Shown here one piece after another: positions 1 through 9,050 of a DNA stretch of 64,000 nt. The DNA is from Gordonia sputi NBRC 100414 (GTDB lineage: Bacteria; Actinomycetota; Actinomycetes; Mycobacteriales; Mycobacteriaceae). Under the pieces are notes generated by a model. The model saw only the letters and a list, made by a program, of their open reading frames with translations, was not told where the DNA came from and ran no database searches. Position numbers and translations under genes: made by a program. Each line of letters begins with the position of its first letter. Position 1 is the stretch's first letter. The stretch spans positions 37,866 through 101,865 of the forward strand of contig NZ_BAFC01000051.1 in assembly GCF_000248055.1 (NCBI RefSeq), given 5' to 3'.

Positions 1-930
1 GTAGCGCACGTCGGGTCGCACACGGCGGATCGCCGCGAGGGCGCTCTCGTCTGCGGCCACACCGACCGAGCCGCCCGAGGCGAAGTCGATCCGGAACGGC
101 CAGCCGTCGACAACCGGTGGCGGACTGAACCTTTCGCTGTGTAGCTCACGTCCGGGGGCGTGCTCCACCACGAGGCGTCGCGCCGCGGCGAGCATGCTCG
201 ACGGTCCGCACAGGTAGATCGGCGCGGTGTCGCTGCCGCTCCCGATGCCCACGCCGAGGAGGTCGGCCATGTCGGGCGGGCCGTCGACGTCGTCGGCGTG
301 AATACGCACCCGGTCGCGATCGAGCGCGAGCAGCTCGTTGAGGAACGGCATCGTCGCCCGCGACCTGCCCGTGTAGACGAGGTGCCAGTCGAGGCCGCGC
401 GCGTGTGCTTCGCGGACCATCGCGAGGATCGGGGTGATGCCGATCCCGCCCGCAACGAAGAGACACTGTGCGGTGGCGGCGAAGTTGAATGCGTTGCGCG
501 GTCCCCGGATTCGTAACTGATCGTCAGCTCGCAGCACGTGCATCTCCGCCGAGCCGACTCCATCGGGTATGCGCCGCACCGCGATTCGATAGGTGTTGGT
601 GTCGGCGGGATCGCCGGTGAGCGAGTAGTGGCGTTGACGGTCGGACGGGGTGAACACGTCGATGTGTGCGCCGGGGCTCCACATGGGCAGGGCTGATCGG
701 TCAGGTCGGGCGAGCGTGATGAGTCGCACCCCGTCGACCGCCTCGACACTCTCGACCACGTCGAGTCGCATGTCGAATCCGACCCGCCGCACCGGATTGG
801 GACGCGAGAGTCGGTCGGCGAGACGCGCCTGCGCGAACACACGAGAATAGCCCCGCGCCAACCGGTGGATCTCACGCAGGACCGGCGTCGGATTGTCTAC
901 GTCTGTGGTGGGTGGCGGAAGATAGTTCAC
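1..930 (-). CDS. PDR/VanB-type oxidoreductase (FNR-like reductase), 3' end outside window
   Basis: This is a flavin-dependent NAD(P)H reductase of the phthalate dioxygenase reductase type, which passes electrons to a [2Fe-2S] centre serving an oxygenase or similar partner. The 310 visible residues hold a flavin-binding barrel with an RHYSLTG motif near residue 103, then a nucleotide-binding domain with GGIGITPI and a CGP motif. The frame is open to base 1 and is cut near the start of the expected C-terminal ferredoxin domain, so the cluster cysteines are not visible. The GTG start overlaps the stop of the upstream metal-dependent hydrolase by four bases (GTGA), so the two are probably translationally coupled and form one operon, plausibly under the divergent TetR regulator. 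The physiological substrate is unknown. Confidence 0.85.
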   Translation of the reverse strand, partial: MNYLPPPTTDVDNPTPVLREIHRLARGYSRVFAQARLADRLSRPNPVRRVGFDMRLDVVESVEAVDGVRLITLARPDRSALPMWSPGAHIDVFTPSDRQRHYSLTGDPADTNTYRIAVRRIPDGVGSAEMHVLRADDQLRIRGPRNAFNFAATAQCLFVAGGIGITPILAMVREAHARGLDWHLVYTGRSRATMPFLNELLALDRDRVRIHADDVDGPPDMADLLGVGIGSGSDTAPIYLCGPSSMLAAARRLVVEHAPGRELHSERFSPPPVVDGWPFRIDFASGGSVGVAADESALAAIRRVRPDVRY

Positions 931-1853
931 TGCTCCGCCGCCCGCGCCGCAGGTGAGATCGCCAGGTAGCGAACGGCTTTGTCGATATCGCCCATGCTCG
1001 ACGGATGGAACCCCGGGCGGAGGTACAGGTAGATCTGCTCGAACAGGAACGAGATTCCGGGAATCATGTGCCGACGTGCCGCAAGCGCGAATGCCACGGG
1101 CCACGGACGGCGTCGAGCAATGGTCGCGTCGTTGCGGTAGAGGTACGCCGCAGTCGAAAACCACAGTGCGGCAAGCCCTGTCGAGGCGATCAGCGCGGTG
1201 CGAGCACGACGGAAGTAGCCGCCGTCGACGTACTGGAATGCATCGAACGCGACGTTTCGATGCTCGAGTTCTTCCGCACCGTGCCACCGGAGTAGATCGA
1301 GCATGGTTGGGTCGACGCCGACGTCGTCGAAGGCCGTGTTGTCGAGCAGCCACTCACCCACCACCGCGGTGAAATGCTCTGCTGCCGCGTAGATTCCGAG
1401 ACGCTCCGACAGCCACGCCCTGCTCGCGCGGCCGTCGGTGATCCCGTGATCGCCGAAGATCTTCTCGACCGCGAACTCGATGCGTGCCATGACCGGCCCG
1501 ATCTCGACCCCGTTGGCGATCAGGTACTTTCGGAACCCCTCGTGCGACGACGCGTGCGTGGCCTCCTGACCGACGAATCCGACGACCTCCTCCCGTAGTC
1601 GAGGGTCGTCGATCAACACAAGTGCCTGCGCGAACACGTCGGCCATGGCCCGTTCACCCTCGGGCAGGGCCAGGTGCATGACGTTCCAGAAGTGCGTCGC
1701 GTACGGCTCGCCGGGTATGTACTCCAGTGGCACTCCGCTCCAGTCGAACCGAACGGGACGTGCGTTGATCGCCAACGCTTCCTCGTCGTACTCGTGTGTG
1801 CGCGCCCGGTGTGCCTGCTCCTGCGCCTGCTCCTGTGGCTGTGCGTGCGTCAC
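927..1853 (-). CDS. Metal-dependent hydrolase (PF10118-type)
   Basis: This belongs to the COG3687 / PF10118 family of predicted metal-dependent hydrolases, a helical fold related to di-iron proteins whose reaction is unknown. Spaced histidines and acidic residues that could bind metal are visible in EATHASSHEGF, AAAEHFTAVVGEW and HGAEELEHRNVAFD. I chose the GTG at 1853 (308 aa) because a GAGGAG Shine-Dalgarno lies five bases before it. An upstream TTG at 1874 would add seven residues. It overlaps the reductase gene by four bases and faces a tetR gene across a 124-bp region holding a palindrome. In related actinobacteria this hydrolase, reductase and TetR trio is common, which suggests lipid or xenobiotic metabolism, but no substrate can be inferred. 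Confidence 0.85.
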   Translation of the reverse strand: MTHAQPQEQAQEQAHRARTHEYDEEALAINARPVRFDWSGVPLEYIPGEPYATHFWNVMHLALPEGERAMADVFAQALVLIDDPRLREEVVGFVGQEATHASSHEGFRKYLIANGVEIGPVMARIEFAVEKIFGDHGITDGRASRAWLSERLGIYAAAEHFTAVVGEWLLDNTAFDDVGVDPTMLDLLRWHGAEELEHRNVAFDAFQYVDGGYFRRARTALIASTGLAALWFSTAAYLYRNDATIARRRPWPVAFALAARRHMIPGISFLFEQIYLYLRPGFHPSSMGDIDKAVRYLAISPAARAAEQ

Positions 1854-1922
1854 GGCCCCTCCTCGTCGTGCCAACTCGGGGCGACGCCTGCGTGAGTCAC
1901 GTCACCTCCCTGACGCGAACAG

Positions 1923-1949
1923 TGAAACACATTTTGATTCAGTGTTTCA
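1923..1949. promoter_or_regulatory. Candidate TetR operator in the divergent promoter
   Basis: An inverted repeat has 8-bp perfect arms, TGAAACAC at 1923-1930 and GTGTTTCA at 1942-1949, separated by 11 bp. It is the most AT-rich part of the intergenic region between the hydrolase and tetR. Size and placement fit an operator for the adjacent TetR protein controlling both directions. Binding is inferred. Confidence 0.6.
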
Positions 1950-1977
1950 ATAGCCAAATGTCGTTTACGCTGACACC

Positions 1978-2580
1978 ATGTCCGTGTTCGGTCTGTTCGC
2001 CGCGGGGGCGGGCGTCGACGCCGCATCCGACCCGATCCTCGACGCCGCGCTCGACGTCTTCGCCGATATCGGCATCCGTCGTGCAACGGTTGACGACATC
2101 GCCAAGCGAGCGGGTGTCGGACGTGTCACCGTCTACCGCCGGATCGGCGGGCGCAACGAGGTCCTGACCGCGGTCCTGATCCGCGAGGCGACGCGCCTGT
2201 TCGCCGACGTACGCGCCGCAGCCGACGCAGCGGATACCTACGCCGACAGGGTGGTCACCGCATTCGCCACCACGGTGACGACCGTACGGGGCAACCCGGT
2301 GTGGAATCGGCTCCTCGAACTCGAGCCCGCGTCGGTGCTCGAACAGTTGACGCTCAACGGATCGTTCATCCTCGCGGCCGCCGTGGAGGCAACCGCCGAC
2401 ATCCTGCGCACCCCTGACGTCGCGCTCGACGACGACGAGTTGGCGTCACGCGCGGAGATCCTGGTGCGCATCACACATTCCATCCTGCTGACGCCCGAGG
2501 TGCGCGTGCCGCTGGCGAACTACGACGACGTCGAGAAATTCGCGCGCGACCACCTACTCGCGATCGCCGGCCCGGGCTGA
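1978..2580 (+). CDS. TetR/AcrR family transcriptional regulator
   Basis: This is a 200-aa one-component repressor. An N-terminal TetR helix-turn-helix lies at about residues 20-65, with recognisable segments ALDVFADIGIRRATVDDIA and AGVGRVTVYRRIGGRNEV, followed by an all-helical ligand and dimer domain. The ATG at 1978 has no clear Shine-Dalgarno, so translation may be leaderless or weak. It is divergent from the hydrolase/reductase operon, and a 27-bp palindrome lies 28 bases before its start, so it probably represses that operon and itself. The ligand is unknown; hydrophobic acyl or aromatic compounds are typical for relatives. It converges with cdsA across 44 bases without a clear terminator. 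Confidence 0.9.
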   Translation: MSVFGLFAAGAGVDAASDPILDAALDVFADIGIRRATVDDIAKRAGVGRVTVYRRIGGRNEVLTAVLIREATRLFADVRAAADAADTYADRVVTAFATTVTTVRGNPVWNRLLELEPASVLEQLTLNGSFILAAAVEATADILRTPDVALDDDELASRAEILVRITHSILLTPEVRVPLANYDDVEKFARDHLLAIAGPG

Positions 2581-2624
2581 AAGGCCCCCATGGGACCACT
2601 GACACGACGTCGCGGCGAAGGCGG

Positions 2625-3551
2625 TCAGAGCAGTGCGGTGAGCACGCACCACACGATGAATGCCGAGGGAAGCAGCGAGTCGAGGCGATCCATGATCCCG
2701 CCGTGACCCGGCAACAGCGTGCCCATGTCCTTGATGCCGAGGTCGCGTTTGATCTGGGACTCGACGAGATCGCCGAGCGTCGCGCAGACCACGAGAACAG
2801 GCCCGAGGATCAGTCCGATCCACCACTGGCTGTCGAGCAGCCCCACCACACAGCCGATCGCACCCGCAGTGCCCACAACCAGCGAACCCCCGAGGCCCTC
2901 CCACGACTTCTTCGGGCTGATTGCCGGTGCCATGGGATGCTTGCCGAAGAGCACGCCGGCCGCGTAACCGCCGACGTCGGAGCAGACCACGACAACCATC
3001 AGGGTGGCGACGCGAGCGGCGCCGTGGTCCTGGACGACCATCATCGCGCCGAACGACGCCAGCAGAGGTAGCCAGGCGAGCACCAGCACGCTCACCGACA
3101 GGTTCTTCAGATAGTTCACCGGCGCGTGATTGATGCCCTGCGCCAACAACATCCACACCATCAGCACCAGGAGCGTGCCCACGAACGCCACCAGGACGCC
3201 GGTCGTCCCCCACGGCCAGCTCGACCAGATGATCGCCTGCCCGCCGACGAGCAGCGGCGGCAACGCAACGTCGTAACCGCCGTCACGCAGGCGCTTGGCC
3301 ACCTCCCACGTCGCGATCGCGAACGCCACCGCGACGACGACATACCAGAGTTTCGGCGCGAACAGCAGGATCAGAATGATCCCGATACCAAGGGAAAACC
3401 CAACCCCGAGGGCTGCCGGGAGATCACGCCCCGCGCGCGACTTCTTCGGCTCCGCCTCGGTCGTCGTCTCCTCCGCCTTGGCCGTACTGCCGTCGTCGTC
3501 GTGATTCGTCGCTGAATCGTCGGACATGGGATGTGTCGGCTCCTCGGTCAC
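2625..3551 (-). CDS. cdsA: Phosphatidate cytidylyltransferase
   Basis: CdsA makes CDP-diacylglycerol from CTP and phosphatidic acid at the membrane, the branch point to phosphatidylinositol, cardiolipin and phosphatidylethanolamine. The 308-aa protein has a hydrophilic acidic/lysine-rich N-terminus of about 45 residues, then roughly eight membrane segments. The family signature near the C-terminus (about residues 265-292) shows [11 protein letters not shown] followed by [14 protein letters not shown]. The GTG start overlaps the frr stop by four bases (GTGA); an in-frame ATG eight codons later is possible. The frr-cdsA order is conserved in mycobacteria. Confidence 0.96.
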   Translation of the reverse strand: MTEEPTHPMSDDSATNHDDDGSTAKAEETTTEAEPKKSRAGRDLPAALGVGFSLGIGIILILLFAPKLWYVVVAVAFAIATWEVAKRLRDGGYDVALPPLLVGGQAIIWSSWPWGTTGVLVAFVGTLLVLMVWMLLAQGINHAPVNYLKNLSVSVLVLAWLPLLASFGAMMVVQDHGAARVATLMVVVVCSDVGGYAAGVLFGKHPMAPAISPKKSWEGLGGSLVVGTAGAIGCVVGLLDSQWWIGLILGPVLVVCATLGDLVESQIKRDLGIKDMGTLLPGHGGIMDRLDSLLPSAFIVWCVLTALL

Positions 3552-4105
3552 ACCTCGAGCAATTCGGATTCCTTGTGCTTGACCAGCTCGTCGACCTGGT
3601 GCACATAGCCTGCGGTCGTCTTGTCGAGCTCCTTCTCGGCGCGCGACACCTCGTCCTCGCCCGCCTCGCCGTCTTTCTGGATGCGCTTGAGCTCGTCGAC
3701 GGTTTTGCGGCGGATGTTGCGGATCGCGACCTTGGCGTCCTCGCCCTTGCCCTTCGCCTGCTTCACGAGCTCCTTGCGGCGGTCCTCGGTGAGCTGCGGA
3801 ATGGCGACGCGGATCAGGTTTCCGTCGTTGGTCGGGTTCACGCCGAGGTCGGAATTGCGGATCGCGGTCTCGATGTCACGCAGACTCGACGGCTCGTACG
3901 GCTTGATGACGACCAATCGGGCTTCCGGCGTCGTGATCGACGCGACCTGGGTGACGGGGGTCAAAGCGCCGTAGTACTCGATGTGGATCTTGTTGAACAT
4001 CGAGGGATTCGCGCGACCGGTCCGAATGGACCCCATGTCCTCGCGCGCCACGCCGACAGCCTTCTCCATCTTCTCCTCGGCGTCGAACAATGCGTCGTCA
4101 ATCAT
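3548..4105 (-). CDS. frr: Ribosome recycling factor
   Basis: RRF works with EF-G to split post-termination ribosomes. The 185-aa length is standard for the family. The typical N-terminal helix ([19 protein letters not shown]), the [12 protein letters not shown] segment and the C-terminal helices with RDIRR-like content ([17 protein letters not shown]) are visible. AGGAA lies six bases before the ATG. It lies between pyrH and cdsA and overlaps the cdsA start, so it is probably co-transcribed with both. Confidence 0.98.
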   Translation of the reverse strand: MIDDALFDAEEKMEKAVGVAREDMGSIRTGRANPSMFNKIHIEYYGALTPVTQVASITTPEARLVVIKPYEPSSLRDIETAIRNSDLGVNPTNDGNLIRVAIPQLTEDRRKELVKQAKGKGEDAKVAIRNIRRKTVDELKRIQKDGEAGEDEVSRAEKELDKTTAGYVHQVDELVKHKESELLEV

Positions 4106-4183
4106 GTCGATTCCTGGTCCTCGTCGTTGTTGCCGGTTCTCGTCCGTACCGCGCTCGCCGCGTCGGGGGTTGGCCCCGTCGGC

Positions 4184-4924
4184 CTATGTGCTGACCAGTG
4201 TGCCAATACGCTCGCCGGCCACCGCACGCGCGATGTTTCCCTTCTCCAAGAGATTGAACACGAGCATCGGCATCTTGTTGTCCATACAGAGACTGAACGC
4301 GGTCGCGTCGGCGACCTTGAGCTCCTTGTCGAGTACCTCGCGGTGGGTGACCTCGCGATACAGCGTCGCGTCGGGGTTGGTGCGCGGGTCGTCGCTGTAC
4401 ACGCCGTCGACAGCCTTCGCCATGAGCACGACCTCTGCCTTGATCTCCAGCGCACGCTGAGCAGCGGTCGTGTCCGTCGAGAAGTACGGCATACCCATGC
4501 CGGCACCGAAGATCACGACGCGACCCTTTTCGAGGTGGCGCTGGGCACGCAGCGGGAGGTAGGGCTCAGCGACCTGGCCCATCGTGATCGCCGTCTGCAC
4601 GCGGGTGCTGATCCCGCGCTTCTCCAGGAAGTCCTGAAGCGCGAGGCAGTTCATCACCGTACCCAACATGCCCATGTAGTCGGATCGGGCACGGTCGAGG
4701 CCGCGTTGCTGGAGTTCGGCACCTCGGAAGAAGTTGCCTCCGCCGATGACGACTGCGACCTGGACGCCCGAAGTGACCACCTCGGCGATCTGATCTGCGA
4801 CGGTGCTCAGCACGTCGGGATCGAGACCGACCTGACCACCCCCGAACATCTCGCCGCCGAGCTTCAGCAGTACGCGGTGGTAGCCCGGTCGTGCGGATTC
4901 CTGGGACTCGGGGGTTTCGCTCAT
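4184..4924 (-). CDS. pyrH: Uridylate kinase
   Basis: PyrH phosphorylates UMP to UDP with ATP. It is a hexameric amino-acid-kinase-fold enzyme of pyrimidine nucleotide synthesis. The ATP-binding segment [12 protein letters not shown] follows the start, then [11 protein letters not shown] and the uridylate-binding region with [17 protein letters not shown]. An open frame extends upstream, but I chose the ATG at 4924 (246 aa) because GAGG sits six bases before it and this matches the family length. It precedes frr by 78 bases. Confidence 0.96.
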   Translation of the reverse strand: MSETPESQESARPGYHRVLLKLGGEMFGGGQVGLDPDVLSTVADQIAEVVTSGVQVAVVIGGGNFFRGAELQQRGLDRARSDYMGMLGTVMNCLALQDFLEKRGISTRVQTAITMGQVAEPYLPLRAQRHLEKGRVVIFGAGMGMPYFSTDTTAAQRALEIKAEVVLMAKAVDGVYSDDPRTNPDATLYREVTHREVLDKELKVADATAFSLCMDNKMPMLVFNLLEKGNIARAVAGERIGTLVST

Positions 4925-5084
4925 CAACATCCTCAACTCGTCGGTTCGCCTCGTCCATCTTATGGGGACGTCGCGGTCCTCGTGATCGCGGTCGCCGATC
5001 GGCACTCCGGTCGAGCGCGACTCGGACCCTGCCGACGCGGGCACGACAGGTCAACACAGAGTGACGTGGAGGTGAACGAGCAGC

Positions 5085-6086
5085 TCAGCGCCGATGAGCG
5101 GCCGCGAACAGGCTCCGCAACGCAGGCCTGTCGTCGAGGACCGGATACGACCGACGTGGACTGTGCACACCGTCGCCCTCCATCACGAACGCGACAAGTG
5201 GGCTCCCGGAATCCGCGATACCCACTCGCGACAGGAATGCTGCGACGATCTGACGGGACATCGGCCCCAGTTCGTGAAGGGGACGATTGCGATGTATCCG
5301 CAGCCCGAGGTTGACCTGACCGATGGCATCGATGCCGTGGCGGGCAAGGGTGTCGAGCACGATTCCGATCTCGACTCCGTAACCGGGGGCGAACGGGATG
5401 GAGGTCAGCAGTTCTCGTGTCGCGGCGTACTCACCCGCGAGCGGCTGTATCAACCCGCACAGTTGCGGACACAATGCCGCGATCAGCGGCCGCACGGTGA
5501 GCTCGGTGACCCGTCCCCCGCCCGACGGATCGACCCCGTCGACGCCCATGAGGGGACGCCGGTAGTAGCCCTTCACCAGCTGCAGGTCGGGCGTGGTGAG
5601 GAGCGGTCCGACCAGCTTGGGCACATACGTCGGATCCGGGTCGACGAGGTCGCTGTCGACGAACGCGACGAGGTCGCCGGTCGTCGTCGCCAACGAACGC
5701 CACAGCACCTCACCCTTCCCGTCGGCAACCGGGATGCCCTCGAGTGCGGACTCCCGCGTCTCCACCCTTGCTCCGGCCGCACGCGCGACCTCGATCGTCG
5801 AATCGGTGGACCCGGAGTCGACCACCACGAGTTCGTCGACCAACGTGCCGACCAGCGGCAGGATGGCTTCGACGACGCTGCCGACCGTCCGTTCTTCGTT
5901 GAGGGCAGGCAGGACGACGGAGATCGTCCGCCCGGCTTTCGCTTCGACGAGTTCCTCGACCGAGAAATCAGGACGTTCCCACGTGTTGGACTCCAGCCAG
6001 GTGGCCGACCCCTCCGACGTCGAAATCGTCATCGACGACGCAGCGTCGGCATTCGACGCCGCGTTGACCGAGTGCTGCCCGCTCAT
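5085..6086 (-). CDS. gpgS: Glucosyl-3-phosphoglycerate synthase
   Basis: GpgS transfers glucose from a nucleotide sugar to 3-phosphoglycerate, the first step towards glucosylglycerate and the 6-O-methylglucose lipopolysaccharides that modulate fatty-acid synthesis in mycobacteria. The GT-A fold is visible: TISVVLPALNEERTVGSV, VVDSGSTDSTIEVA, a DSD metal motif in AFVDSDLVDPDP, then ELTVRPLIAALCPQ and FAPGYGVEIGIVLDT, all close to what I recall of M. tuberculosis Rv1208. The ATG at 6086 (333 aa) overlaps the stop of the upstream esterase as ATGA and is preferred over one ten codons upstream. In M. tuberculosis the gene is elsewhere in the genome, so its place here beside an antigen-85-like gene is notable. 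Confidence 0.93.
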   Translation of the reverse strand: MSGQHSVNAASNADAASSMTISTSEGSATWLESNTWERPDFSVEELVEAKAGRTISVVLPALNEERTVGSVVEAILPLVGTLVDELVVVDSGSTDSTIEVARAAGARVETRESALEGIPVADGKGEVLWRSLATTTGDLVAFVDSDLVDPDPTYVPKLVGPLLTTPDLQLVKGYYRRPLMGVDGVDPSGGGRVTELTVRPLIAALCPQLCGLIQPLAGEYAATRELLTSIPFAPGYGVEIGIVLDTLARHGIDAIGQVNLGLRIHRNRPLHELGPMSRQIVAAFLSRVGIADSGSPLVAFVMEGDGVHSPRRSYPVLDDRPALRSLFAAAHRR

Positions 6087-7141
6087 CGCGTCAGCGCCGC
6101 CTTGAACTGCGGCCATGCCCGGTGCAGCTCGTCCTGCCAGTACGGCCAGGCGTGGGTACCGCCCTCATAGAAGTGGAAGGTCGCGGGTACGCCCAACTCG
6201 CGCATCCGCCGCTCCAGGTTCCGCGAACACTGATCGGTTGCCGTCTCGATGACCGCGCCGACAGCGACCTGCTCGGCGAGCTTCTGCCCGTTGCCGTCGA
6301 TGCCGGGACCGTTGATCGTGTCGTAGCGACCGGGCACCCCCGAACCGTTGGAGACGTAGACGGACTTGCCCCGGAACTGCTCGACGTGCAGGTAGGGATC
6401 GTTGTCGCGCCACGCCGGAGCCGTCGGCGGACCCCACATGTTCACCGTGTTGCCGCCACCGCGGCCTTCCACGACCAACCGAACCGCCGCCTGGCCTGCC
6501 GGATCGCTGGTCTGGGCACAACCGCTGAACGACCCGAGTGCGCGATACAGCGTCGGCGCGTGCAATGACAGCTGGAACACCGATGTACCGGCCATGGAGA
6601 TCCCGGCGATGGCATTGCGCCCGTTGCCGTTGAACCGCTTGTCGACGACCGAGGGAAGCTCCTCGGTGAGGAAGGTGGCCCATTTCTGCACACCCAGCTT
6701 GGGATCGGTGCGCTGCCAATCGGTGAAGTAACTCGCCGCACCACCCATCGGCACGACCACGTTCACATCCTCGTGCGCAAAGAAAGTCCGGATATCGGTC
6801 TGGTCGAACCAACTGCTGCCACCTTCGCCGCCCGCGGCACCGTTGAGTAGGTAGAGCGTGGGAGCTGCCGCGCCGCTACGTGCGGGAATGACTTTCACCG
6901 GAACCGGACGTCGCATCGCAGGTGAAGCCACCTCGACGTCGATCTCAGTCGGAGCAACGACGTTCTCCGACACGATGCGGGCTCCGCCCTGCTCGGCCGA
7001 CGCCTCCGGCCCCGCGACAACGGCGCCACTGAGCGCACACGCCGCGGATGCGATCGCGACGACACATGTGCGCAGGGCGCGTCTGCTGCGCGCCCTGTCA
7101 CGACACGCCGCCACGTCGGCGTTCAGCCTTGCTGACTTCAC
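6083..7141 (-). CDS. Secreted antigen 85-like esterase / mycolyltransferase-family protein
   Basis: This is an exported alpha/beta-hydrolase of the antigen 85 esterase family. Family members move mycolic acids onto trehalose or arabinogalactan, or act as related carboxylesterases. The 352-aa protein begins with an Arg-rich Sec signal and a hydrophobic core ending near AGPEASAEQ. The nucleophile lies in GISMAG, a tryptophan-containing active-site loop in GGSSWFDQTD, and the likely catalytic histidine in GGTHAWPYW. The GTG at 7141 is chosen because GGGGAG lies six bases before it. It is translationally coupled to gpgS. Whether it is a true mycolyltransferase or an esterase cannot be decided from sequence alone. 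Confidence 0.88.
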   Translation of the reverse strand: MKSARLNADVAACRDRARSRRALRTCVVAIASAACALSGAVVAGPEASAEQGGARIVSENVVAPTEIDVEVASPAMRRPVPVKVIPARSGAAAPTLYLLNGAAGGEGGSSWFDQTDIRTFFAHEDVNVVVPMGGAASYFTDWQRTDPKLGVQKWATFLTEELPSVVDKRFNGNGRNAIAGISMAGTSVFQLSLHAPTLYRALGSFSGCAQTSDPAGQAAVRLVVEGRGGGNTVNMWGPPTAPAWRDNDPYLHVEQFRGKSVYVSNGSGVPGRYDTINGPGIDGNGQKLAEQVAVGAVIETATDQCSRNLERRMRELGVPATFHFYEGGTHAWPYWQDELHRAWPQFKAALTR

Positions 7142-7370
7142 TCGAATCTCCCCACATTCACCATCTGGCACGTACCGCGACCATCGCCGCCGGCCATGCA
7201 CACGCTCGCGACTCGAATCGACACGACCCGACTTTCACCTCGCCCCGCGCGTGACACCCGCTTCGCAGTCGGAACATCTGTGATCACGAAATAAGCGGCG
7301 AAGGACCCCCGATGCGGCAGTGTGCCGTACGCGATAACTGGTTGTCCACCAATTGAAGAAAGACCGGAAA

Positions 7371-7430
7371 GTTGGTCTTTTGACCCAATACCCACGGTCG
7401 CGAAAATGTACGTGTTGGTCTTTTGACCCA
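7371..7430. repeat. Two direct copies of a 17-bp dyad, probable regulator sites
   Basis: The sequence GTTGGTCTTTTGACCCA occurs exactly at 7371-7387 and again at 7414-7430, 43 bp apart, about four helical turns. Each copy is itself a near palindrome (GGTC-TTTT-GACC). They lie about 185-245 bases before the papA-like start. Exact repetition at helical phase suggests a cooperative DNA-binding protein; its identity is unknown. Confidence 0.6.
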
Positions 7431-7485
7431 CTTCAGTTCACTTGACTGACAACGGTTTTCACTGCCCGCGCGAGGCCACCCCGCC

Positions 7486-7531
7486 AATTGCGGCAATTAG
7501 CCTGTTACGGTACCGTCGCTGCAATATTGCA
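7486..7531. promoter_or_regulatory. Two perfect palindromes upstream of papA-like gene
   Basis: AATTGC-G-GCAATT occupies 7486-7498 and TGCAATATTGCA occupies 7520-7531. Both are perfect and share TTGC/GCAA cores, centres about 34 bp apart. They lie 84-129 bases before the papA-like start codon and may be operators or part of the promoter. Confidence 0.4.
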
Positions 7532-7614
7532 TGACGTGTCATTTTCCGTCGTGAGGTGAGGGGAAATCGGGGTCCACACTCATCCACCGCCAGAGTGAAT
7601 TGAGGTATTACCTG

Positions 7615-9036
7615 ATGGTCAAGTTCGGCCTGATCGATGAGTGGCAGCCCCGCGTAGGAACGGTGACGAGCTGGACACTCTCCCCCGAGGCAATCGCCGC
7701 AGGAGCACAGGCACCAGTTCATCCGGTACCCGCGTCACATCAGCAAGAGGAATACCTTAAAGCCGCACTGCGCAACGAGTCCGCCGGATTCCGTTTCTCG
7801 CGACTTTGTCTGGAAGCCTTCGACTTCCAGACGCCTCTTGATCGAGGCGCACTCGAGCGTGCGGTCACGACGTTCCTGCGCAGACACGACACCTACCTCT
7901 CCTGGTTCTCGGCGGAGAAGGACGGATCGATCGCCCGGCACGTCGTCGATCCCGAGATCGTCGAGCTGTCGGCGACCGACCACGGCACCGTCGGGACGGC
8001 AGAAGAGATCCGGGCTCTCATTTCGGACATCACACCGGGTCCATTTCACTGGAACTGTTTCACATTCGGAACAATCGAATGGGATGGCGGCTTTACCCTC
8101 TACGCAGCCGTCGACCATCTCAATACCGACGGTATTTCGCAGGCGCTGACATGCGTCGAACTGATCACCCTGTATTCCAATGAAGCATTCGGACTCAAGA
8201 ACCCGGTTCCCGAGATAGGTAGCTATCTCCGTTACTGCGAGCATGAGCGCAGCGTCTCTCGCGACCTGACCGCGCAGTCACCCGAGGTGCGCCGGTGGAT
8301 CGAATTGATCCGGAACAATGATGGCGAACTACCACACTTCCCACTGCCGCTGGGCACGGAATCCGAGGGCTATACACGCAGTGGGCATCTGACGGAGAGC
8401 GTCTTCGACGAGTCGGCCGCTCAACGATTCGAGAAGATCTGCAAGGAGAACGGCGCCAACATGACCGCGGGGCTCCTCGCGGTGGCCGCCATTGCGTACT
8501 GCGAGTTCACCGGTGCCGCAGAGTATCTCGCGATGACACCGAAGAGCACCCGTGCCGTCGGTCCCGAACTGAACTCCGTCGGATGGTTCACCAGCCTCAT
8601 TCCCGTGCCGATCGCGGTCGCGCCCGGTGCCAACTTCACCGATGTCGCAGCCCTGGCAGGACAGAGCTACAAGGCTGGCAAGGATCTGACCGACGTGTCG
8701 CTGCACCGGGTGGCGCAGTTGGTCTCCGACGACGACGCCGTCGACATCCCCGTGGGGTGGACGGTGCCGATGTTCTCCTACATCGACGTCCGCAAGCTTC
8801 CCGGAGTCGACCTCTTCGATGCCATCAACGGCTGTCTCTACGGCAATCGCGGCAGTAGCGAAGAGGTCTTCATGTGGGTCAACAGGTTCAACGATCAGAC
8901 GTCGATGACCTTCCTGTTCCCCGACACCGACGAGGGCCGCGACTCGCTCGCGCTCTACACCGAGAAGGTCAAGAAGATCATGCGAGCAGTGGCCGACCAG
9001 GGCGATTACCGGCCCGAACCAGCCGCCGCGAACTGA
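7615..9036 (+). CDS. PapA-like condensation-domain acyltransferase
   Basis: This is an acyltransferase of the condensation / PapA family, which in mycobacteria esterifies trehalose or phthiocerol lipids with long acyl groups from polyketide synthases. The 473-aa protein shows the catalytic HxxxDG motif as HLNTDG at about residue 170. It also shares with PapA1/PapA2-type proteins an N-terminal pattern (VTSWTLSPEA), RRHDTYLSWF, NDGELPHFPLPLG, GWFTSLIPV and MWVNRFNDQTS, as I recall them. The ATG at 7615 has GAGG nine bases upstream; a TTG at 7600 is an alternative. It is followed after 14 bases by an MFS exporter, with which it probably forms an operon for making and exporting an acylated product. 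No polyketide synthase or MmpL is present in the window. Confidence 0.85.
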   Translation: MVKFGLIDEWQPRVGTVTSWTLSPEAIAAGAQAPVHPVPASHQQEEYLKAALRNESAGFRFSRLCLEAFDFQTPLDRGALERAVTTFLRRHDTYLSWFSAEKDGSIARHVVDPEIVELSATDHGTVGTAEEIRALISDITPGPFHWNCFTFGTIEWDGGFTLYAAVDHLNTDGISQALTCVELITLYSNEAFGLKNPVPEIGSYLRYCEHERSVSRDLTAQSPEVRRWIELIRNNDGELPHFPLPLGTESEGYTRSGHLTESVFDESAAQRFEKICKENGANMTAGLLAVAAIAYCEFTGAAEYLAMTPKSTRAVGPELNSVGWFTSLIPVPIAVAPGANFTDVAALAGQSYKAGKDLTDVSLHRVAQLVSDDDAVDIPVGWTVPMFSYIDVRKLPGVDLFDAINGCLYGNRGSSEEVFMWVNRFNDQTSMTFLFPDTDEGRDSLALYTEKVKKIMRAVADQGDYRPEPAAAN

Positions 9037-9050
9037 TCGGTCGTAGCCGC

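Larger units (their letters stand above)
7142..7614. other. Divergent intergenic region rich in dyads
   Basis: This 473-bp stretch between the esterase and papA holds no credible gene. It is markedly richer in AT than its surroundings and carries two copies of a 17-bp repeat (7371-7430) and two perfect palindromes (7486-7498, 7520-7531). It must contain both divergent promoters. Confidence 0.6.

Noticed and set aside
3533..5314. 593-codon plus-strand frame opposite frr and pyrH
   Set aside because: It is the antisense of conserved genes in high-GC DNA, with no domain or Shine-Dalgarno.
7371..7430. FadR/GntR-type operators
   Set aside because: The half sites GGT and ACC are separated by six bases rather than the three of the TnGTnnnACnA consensus.
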